This document shows positions 13,839-18,606 of a stretch of DNA of 18,606 nucleotides, one piece after another (the first letter of the stretch is position 1; each line of letters starts with the position of its first letter). The notes beneath the pieces were generated by a model. It was given only the letters and a program-made list of their open reading frames with translations, was not told where the DNA came from and searched no databases. The DNA comes from Anaerolineae bacterium (GTDB taxonomy: Bacteria > Chloroflexota > Anaerolineae > 4572-78 > J111). The stretch lies in contig JAGRCC010000042.1 of assembly GCA_020433785.1 (NCBI GenBank), positions 1-18,606 on the forward strand. The letters are read 5' to 3'. The position numbers were made by a program, and so were the translations under genes.

Positions 13839-15167
13839 GTGACCATGTTACCCTCTCTGGAAGAAGCCATTGCGGCCATTAAAGCCGGGAACAAAGAAAA
13901 AGGACGGAAGCTGCTGGCCGATATTCTCCAGGCCGATCTGGAGAACGAAACGGCCTGGCTGTGGATGTCCAGCGTTGCTAACTCTGATGAGGAGCGCCGT
14001 CGCTATCTAAAGCGGGTGTTGGAGATCAATCCTGATAACGCGTCGGCTCAGCGTGGCCTGGCGATGTTAAAACAGAAGCAAGCTCAAGCCAAACCTGCTG
14101 CTCCACCACCTTCAGGCGGGTTGAGTTCGCGATTGGGCACTGAGCCGCCGGCCTCACCGGCTCCGGTTCCGCCGCCTAAGGCGGAGGAAGCACCCCCGCC
14201 GTCCCCACCGGCCTCAGATGAACCCACTGATTTATCGCTTAAAGACGAACTGCTCCCGCCGCCGGCGTTTCGCTCAGCGGCCAAAGAACCGGCCCAGCCT
14301 ACAACTCCGCCGCCCAAATCAACGGCGGATGATCTCATCTCGGAACTACGGGGCAGCCCGCCGCCGGTGGTCGAGGAGGAGCCGGTCGAAGAGGAGCCGC
14401 CGGATGAGAAGCCGTCTAAAAAAGCCGACCCCAAGGGCAATGGGGTCATTAACTTTTTGAACAGTGAGCGTGGTGTTTTCACGCTAATCGCCGCCACCGT
14501 GGCCATTGTGCTGGCTCTGGCTGCCTGTGTGGTGCTCAATCTCGTCTTTCAGCCCCTGGCCCAGCAGCTTTCTCCCACCGTTGCCGCCGTGCTGGGCACC
14601 GACACGCCCACGGCTACTTTCACTCCCTCGGTCACCTCCTCGCCCACCTCAACCGAAACACCCACCGCCACACCCACCCTGACGCCGTCGCCGCTGAGTA
14701 CGCGCGTTGTCTTCGATACGCCCACCGTAACGCCCACCCTGACCCGCACCCCCACGCCGGACCGCACCCGCCAAAACGGCCAGGTTATCGGCGTGACCTC
14801 GGGCGATACCATCACCGTCCTGCTCGATGGGCAAGAAGTCGCGGTCAAGTATCTCGGCATCGACGCACCGGCGGTCAACGACCCGAACTTGGGGACGGAG
14901 CCGCTCGGTGAAGAGGCGCTGGCCGCTAATCGGATTTTGGTCGAAGGGAAACAGGTTCGATTGGAGATAGATGTCACCAACACCGACGAAAGCGGCCGGC
15001 TGCTGCGCTACGTTTTTGTGGATGATCAGATGGTGAATGAGATTTTACTGCGGCAGGGCGCGGCCCGGCTGATCTTGACGCCGCCCGATATCAAATACGG
15101 CGCTCAACTGGAAGCAGCCGAACAGGATGCCCGTGCGCGCGGGATTGGCATTTGGGGATTGCAGTAG
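13839..15167 (+). CDS. Membrane-anchored protein: TPR-like domain, one TM helix, Thr/Pro linker, SNase-like domain
   Basis: Domains in order: a TPR-like helical repeat (about 5-80, with ETAWLWMSSV and INPDNASA), a long Pro/Glu-rich linker (85-200), a single TM helix (about 212-236), a Thr/Pro linker (254-310) and a staphylococcal-nuclease fold (313-442). The predicted topology puts the TPR part inside and the SNase part outside. SNase landmarks are present: SGDTITVLLDG (321-331), LGID (339-342), PLGEEA (355-360), SGRLLRYVFVDD (385-396). However, the usual catalytic Arg35 and Glu43 positions read as K337 and A345, while the Arg87 position (R387) is kept, so nuclease activity may be weak or absent. 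Start is GTG at 13839 (AAGG 6 nt upstream); ATG at 13845 is an alternative. Confidence 0.85.
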   Translation: MTMLPSLEEAIAAIKAGNKEKGRKLLADILQADLENETAWLWMSSVANSDEERRRYLKRVLEINPDNASAQRGLAMLKQKQAQAKPAAPPPSGGLSSRLGTEPPASPAPVPPPKAEEAPPPSPPASDEPTDLSLKDELLPPPAFRSAAKEPAQPTTPPPKSTADDLISELRGSPPPVVEEEPVEEEPPDEKPSKKADPKGNGVINFLNSERGVFTLIAATVAIVLALAACVVLNLVFQPLAQQLSPTVAAVLGTDTPTATFTPSVTSSPTSTETPTATPTLTPSPLSTRVVFDTPTVTPTLTRTPTPDRTRQNGQVIGVTSGDTITVLLDGQEVAVKYLGIDAPAVNDPNLGTEPLGEEALAANRILVEGKQVRLEIDVTNTDESGRLLRYVFVDDQMVNEILLRQGAARLILTPPDIKYGAQLEAAEQDARARGIGIWGLQ

Positions 15168-15196
15168 AGGCTGTGGAACGTAGATGTAATTAGAAT

Positions 15197-15230
15197 AGGT
15201 GACAGTCACTGAAAAAAGTGACTGTCACCC
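15197..15230. terminator. Palindromic hairpin between convergent genes (solo copy 3 of the MITE-like arms)
   Basis: GGTGACAGTCACT (15198-15210) and its exact inverse (15217-15229) form a 13-bp stem with a 6-nt loop (GAAAAA). The arms are the same as the ends of the elements at 1768-1849 and 10496-10580, but the interior is gone. It sits between two genes that converge and could stop transcription from both, though neither side has a good T-run. Confidence 0.55.
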
Positions 15231-15238
15231 TAAAAATC

Positions 15239-17788
15239 CTACGATATTCTGGGAATCCGGGCCAGCAGTTCGCTGACCACCTCATAATTGACCGTGCCGA
15301 GGTTTTCGGCCACCTCTTCGGCGGTAATCCGCTCGTTACCCTGCTCACCGATCAAGACCACCTCGTCGCCTTGCCGAACATTGGGAATGTGGGTTACATC
15401 GATGGCGCACTGGTCCATACTGACCCGACCCACCAGCGGCGCCCGCTGCCCTTTGACCAGCACCTCACCCCAGGTCCGCGGCGAGCGGCGAAAACCGTCG
15501 GCGTACCCAACCGGGATAATGGCGATGGTCTCGACGCCGGTTGTGCGGTAGATGGCCCCGTAGCCGATGGGGCTGTCGGACGGCAGGGTTTTCACTTGCC
15601 CCACCGTTGACTTGAAGGTCAGGGCCGGTTGAAAGCCCACCGGCAGCGGCGTGGTTTTCGACGGCGGCAGCCCGAAGATGCCGATGCCCGGTCGCACCAT
15701 ATCGAACCGCCCCTCAGGCACGTTGAGCAGCCCGGCCGTATTGGCGGCGTGGACCAGCGGCGGGCGCAGGCCGGCTTGTTCGAGTTGATCTAAAAGCTGA
15801 TGCAGGTTGCTTAATTGATCAAACGTCTGCGTCAGGTCCGCTTCATCAGCGGTAGCGAAATGGGTATAGAGCCCTTCGATCTTCAGCCCCGGTAGTTTGC
15901 CAATCTTTTCCATAAAGGGCAGCACTTGATCGGGCAGTAACCCCAGCCGGCCCATGCCGGTATCGACCTTGACGTGAATCAAGGCGTCTTTATTGAGATC
16001 GGCCGCAGCATTGCTAAAGGCGCGGGCAATTTCCTCAGAGAAAACGGTAGCGCTGATGTTGTAACGGATGGCATCGTGCGTTTGCCAGGCCGGCATATAA
16101 CTCATCACCAAAATCGGCGCATCGATGCCCATTTTGCGCAAAGCGATGGCCTCGCCTAACGTCGCCACGCCAACCCAACTGACGCCGTTGTTGAGCGCGG
16201 TGCGGGCCACTTTGATAATGCCATGACCATAGGCATCGGCTTTGAGAATGGCCATCACTTTAGCCGGAGCCGCCAGTTTGGCCAGCAAACTGACATTATT
16301 GGCGATGGCATCCAGATCGATCTCGACCCAGGTGGGGCGGGCCGGTTGGGCCGAACGCACTTTCTCCCAGCCGGGATCCTGCCGCACCAACCATTTCTGG
16401 TCGCGGTCAGGTTCGGCCAGGAGATGTTTGACGACGCGCTCCATGCGGGTGGCAATGCCCCCCTTAACCAAAATGACCGTATGCGGCGAGAGCAAATCTT
16501 GCACGGCGGCGGCGGCGTCGGCGCTGGTGAAGGTGACGCTCACGGCGTGCTGGCCCAGTCCGGCCTCGTGTTCCAACGCGGCCGCGGCGATACTCTGAGC
16601 CGCTTCGCCTTTGGTCACCAACCGCTGGACACGAGTGGCGGCATAAACCCCGATTTGCCGATGCGCCTCTTCCTCACTATCACCCAAATCCGACATATCG
16701 CCTAAAATAGCCACCTTGTTAGCGCCGGGCAGTTCGGCCAGGGCATCGAGGGCGACCATCGTCGCTTCCGGGCTGGCGTTGAAGGAGTCGTCTAAAATCA
16801 GCGTTCCTTTTTTGCCGGGTAAAAGATTCATCCGGCCGGGAACACGGGGCTGCTGTTTGAGGGCGGCCAAAGCCACTTCAGGGGCAACATTGAATACCAG
16901 GCCAACGGCCACCGCGGCCAGCACCGGGTAAATATGGTGTCGGCCCAACAGGGGAGTAAAACCGGGGTAAGTCTGGCCCTCGTAATGCAGAGTGAAACTC
17001 AGGCCGTCCGGCGACAACTTGAGGTCGTCGGCCCGCAGGTCGGCCCCCCGCTTGAGGCCAAAGGTAAGAATCCGCGCCTGGGTGCGAGGCACCATGCCGG
17101 CCACGCGCGGGTCGTCGGCGTTAAGAATGGCCGAGCCGGTAAAGGGCAGGGCTTCGATCAAAGCGCCTTTTTCGGCGGCAATGTTATTGAGCGATCCCAT
17201 GACGCTCAGGTGGGTGCGGTTGATGGCGGTGATTACACCCACTTCGGGTTTGGCAATTTGGGTCAGCGAGCGGATTTCCCCAAACGTATCGGAGGCCATC
17301 TCCAAAACCGCAATTTCATGGCCAGGTTCAATTTTGCCCAAAGCAATCGGCAGGCCATACCGGCTGTTGTAGCTGCCCTGGTTTTTGAAAACCGAATATT
17401 TTTCTTGCAGCACCAAAGCAATGGCTTCTTTGGCCGTTGTTTTGCCGGATGAACCGGTCACGCCGATAACCCGGGGCTGATATTTCTGTAAAATGTGGGC
17501 AGCGTAATCGGTCAGGGCTTTTTGGATGTCGGGCACCACAATAGCGGCAGCTTGGTATCCATTTTGCGGCAGGGCCTCCTGGTTTTCGCATAAGATACCA
17601 GCTGCGCCCTGCTCCAGAGCGGCGGTGATGTAATCGTGCCCGTCGCCGGTGGTAGTTTTAACGGCCAAAAACAGTTCGCCGGCATTTAATCGCCGCGAGT
17701 CAAAAGCAAACGCGGGGAATTCGGAGACCAATCCATTATTTTGGACCTGCCCTTTGGTGGCTTCAATTAAGTCTTGAAGATAGATCAC
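15239..17788 (-). CDS. murF-alr: Fused UDP-MurNAc-tripeptide:D-Ala-D-Ala ligase (MurF) and alanine racemase (Alr)
   Basis: This bifunctional cytoplasmic enzyme of peptidoglycan synthesis has 849 residues. The MurF part (1 to about 455) adds D-Ala-D-Ala to UDP-MurNAc-tripeptide: ATP loop GVTGSSGKTT (109-118), NRTHLSVMGS (190-199), AAEKGALIE (204-212; K207 is the likely carbamylated Lys), LDDSFNASPEATM (332-344). The Alr part (about 485-849) makes D-Ala from L-Ala with PLP: K516 in AILKADAYGHG is the PLP lysine, KVDTGMGRLG spans 607-616, Y762 in GYADGF is the second catalytic base, and MDQCAID (791-797) closes the site. Both halves look intact. The fusion couples D-Ala supply to its use; Ddl is not in the window. 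Start is GTG with AAGGAG 6 nt upstream. Confidence 0.95.
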   Translation of the reverse strand: MIYLQDLIEATKGQVQNNGLVSEFPAFAFDSRRLNAGELFLAVKTTTGDGHDYITAALEQGAAGILCENQEALPQNGYQAAAIVVPDIQKALTDYAAHILQKYQPRVIGVTGSSGKTTAKEAIALVLQEKYSVFKNQGSYNSRYGLPIALGKIEPGHEIAVLEMASDTFGEIRSLTQIAKPEVGVITAINRTHLSVMGSLNNIAAEKGALIEALPFTGSAILNADDPRVAGMVPRTQARILTFGLKRGADLRADDLKLSPDGLSFTLHYEGQTYPGFTPLLGRHHIYPVLAAVAVGLVFNVAPEVALAALKQQPRVPGRMNLLPGKKGTLILDDSFNASPEATMVALDALAELPGANKVAILGDMSDLGDSEEEAHRQIGVYAATRVQRLVTKGEAAQSIAAAALEHEAGLGQHAVSVTFTSADAAAAVQDLLSPHTVILVKGGIATRMERVVKHLLAEPDRDQKWLVRQDPGWEKVRSAQPARPTWVEIDLDAIANNVSLLAKLAAPAKVMAILKADAYGHGIIKVARTALNNGVSWVGVATLGEAIALRKMGIDAPILVMSYMPAWQTHDAIRYNISATVFSEEIARAFSNAAADLNKDALIHVKVDTGMGRLGLLPDQVLPFMEKIGKLPGLKIEGLYTHFATADEADLTQTFDQLSNLHQLLDQLEQAGLRPPLVHAANTAGLLNVPEGRFDMVRPGIGIFGLPPSKTTPLPVGFQPALTFKSTVGQVKTLPSDSPIGYGAIYRTTGVETIAIIPVGYADGFRRSPRTWGEVLVKGQRAPLVGRVSMDQCAIDVTHIPNVRQGDEVVLIGEQGNERITAEEVAENLGTVNYEVVSELLARIPRIS

Positions 17789-17964
17789 AATAAACTCCTT
17801 CTGTGTCCGGTGAGGGTAAATTACCTATCACTAAAATAGACAACCGGCACCTACGCGAATTTAGCAACCGTCGTTGTAAAATCGCCCATAGTGCCGGCCC
17901 CACAATTGACAACCCAAATCGCTCACCGGTCAACAGCAAACGACTCGTCAAAATTTAACTAGCA

Positions 17965-17993
17965 ATTTTACCAGGAATCAGCCGATGTAACAA
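17965..17993 (-). promoter_or_regulatory. Possible promoter of murF-alr
   Basis: On the minus strand TTGTTA (17993-17988) and TAAAAT (17970-17965) are separated by 17 bp, with TGG just before the -10 box. The leader would be about 170 nt and contains CCGGCAC/GTGCCGG inverted copies (about 17844 and 17891). This is the best candidate in the interval but a weak one. Confidence 0.35.
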
Positions 17994-18009
17994 TAAGACA
18001 AAAGTGAAA

Positions 18010-18038
18010 TTGACATTTTTTTTATGTCCAACGACAAT
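18010..18038 (+). promoter_or_regulatory. Possible promoter of the trmO-like gene
   Basis: TTGACA (18010-18015) is a perfect -35 box; 17 bp later GACAAT (18033-18038) is a poor -10 box, while a better one, TATACT (18045-18050), lies too far away for this -35. One of the two probably serves the gene. Confidence 0.4.
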
Positions 18039-18101
18039 GGCAATTATACTAACTACCCAACTAACTACCCAACAAACCAACTATTGACGAGGAGAAGAGC
18101 T

Positions 18102-18606
18102 GTGAATCGAACTATTTGTCTAACACCCATTGGTTTCGTGAGAAGTCAATTCACCGAGAATACCCCCCCGGAAGAGATGCGTCGGGTCGCAGCACAGATT
18201 GTTATCGAACCAGAATTTGAACCGGGCTTGATGGGGTTACAATTAGGGCAAGATATTCAGGTTCTCTTCTACTTCAATAAAATTCAGGCGGACGAAATTC
18301 ACCTGCATCTGCATCCCCGCCACAATCCGGACAACCCGCTGGCGGGCGTGTTTGCGACCCGTACGCAGTTTCGCCCCAACCAAATCGGCGCGACAGTGGC
18401 GTGTATCGAGCAAATCGAGGGTAATGTATTGACGGTAACGGGCTTGGACGCCCAGGACGGAACGCCGGTGCTGGATATTAAGCCCTATATCCCCTATTTC
18501 GATACTGCTACAACTCAACAGCAGTTTGAGGTAAGGGAAGTGACCAGCTTGGATGAAGCCCGGGCTATGATCGATGTCATTGACGCGGAGATCATCCGGC
18601 TGTTCG
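18102..18606 (+). CDS. trmO: TrmO/TsaA (UPF0066) family tRNA methyltransferase, cut by the right edge
   Basis: From GTG at 18102 the frame is open to the right edge, giving 168 residues. AGGAG lies 7 nt upstream and supports the GTG start. TrmO methylates N6 of threonylcarbamoyl-adenosine at position 37 of certain tRNAs, using S-adenosylmethionine. Family landmarks are PIGFVRS (9-15), FATRTQFRPNQIG (84-96) and LDAQDGTPVLDIKPYIPY (115-132), which match the conserved TsaA/YaeB blocks. The residues after 132 (TTQQQFEVREVTSLDEARAMI) go beyond the minimal domain, so the full protein is probably longer. Some UPF0066 proteins have not been tested, so the exact substrate is inferred from family. Confidence 0.87.
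   Translation, partial: MNRTICLTPIGFVRSQFTENTPPEEMRRVAAQIVIEPEFEPGLMGLQLGQDIQVLFYFNKIQADEIHLHLHPRHNPDNPLAGVFATRTQFRPNQIGATVACIEQIEGNVLTVTGLDAQDGTPVLDIKPYIPYFDTATTQQQFEVREVTSLDEARAMIDVIDAEIIRLF

Larger units (their letters stand above)
17789..18101. other. Divergent intergenic region between murF-alr and the trmO-like gene
   Basis: This interval holds the candidate promoters for both genes. It also has a perfect 12-bp tandem repeat (ACTAACTACCCA at 18048-18059 and 18060-18071) in the leader of the plus-strand gene. No gene or recognised RNA. Confidence 0.55.

Noticed and set aside
14084..14539. Minus-strand frame of 151 codons rich in Gly and Ser
   Set aside because: It is the shadow of the Pro-rich linker of the SNase-like gene.

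Overview
The window looks like a chromosomal segment of an uncultured Chloroflexota, most likely an Anaerolineae-type lineage. The signs are Pro/Thr linkers of the TPTPT type on surface proteins, a DUF3048 lipoprotein, a TPR-like/SNase membrane protein, a fused MurF-alanine racemase, and oversized LivH and LivM permeases. This is inference from protein style; no rRNA or marker phylogeny is available here.

Layout. Positions 1-610 (minus, cut by the left edge) encode a secreted LysM protein with 63-bp internal repeats; its promoter at 756-784 and a strong terminator at 902-940 separate it from the next operon. Positions 999-6117 (minus) are a liv-type ABC transporter operon transcribed livH, livM, livG, livF, without a substrate-binding protein, driven by a consensus-like promoter at 6395-6423. 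Then come a DUF3048 lipoprotein (6462-7775, minus), a GNAT acetyltransferase overlapping a small membrane protein (7968-9193, minus) and an AT-rich UDG-like orphan (9491-10192, minus). Positions 10193-11660 form a gene-free, repeat-dense region. On the plus strand follow a Kup potassium transporter (11661-13607) and a TPR-like/TM/SNase protein (13839-15167). It converges on a MurF-Alr fusion (15239-17788, minus). A divergent trmO/TsaA-family gene (18102 to the right edge, plus) closes the window.

Non-coding content is the most unusual part. The 10.2-11.7 kb region holds a palindromic MITE-like element flanked by 12-bp direct repeats, a G-quadruplex-type motif, a 62-bp tandem repeat and about 15 units of a 20-21-bp repeat (11038-11342). 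That array has cores of the form TGAA-N3-TTCA and A/T tracts phased about every 10 bp, the pattern expected of intrinsically curved DNA or a multi-site protein-binding array. The MITE-like family recurs inside the liv operon (1768-1849) and, as a bare hairpin, between the convergent genes at 15.2 kb.

Functionally the genes are mostly independent: amino-acid import (liv), potassium import (kup), peptidoglycan precursor synthesis (murF-alr), envelope proteins (LysM, DUF3048, SNase-like) and tRNA modification (trmO). No known defence, CRISPR, phage or transposase system was seen.
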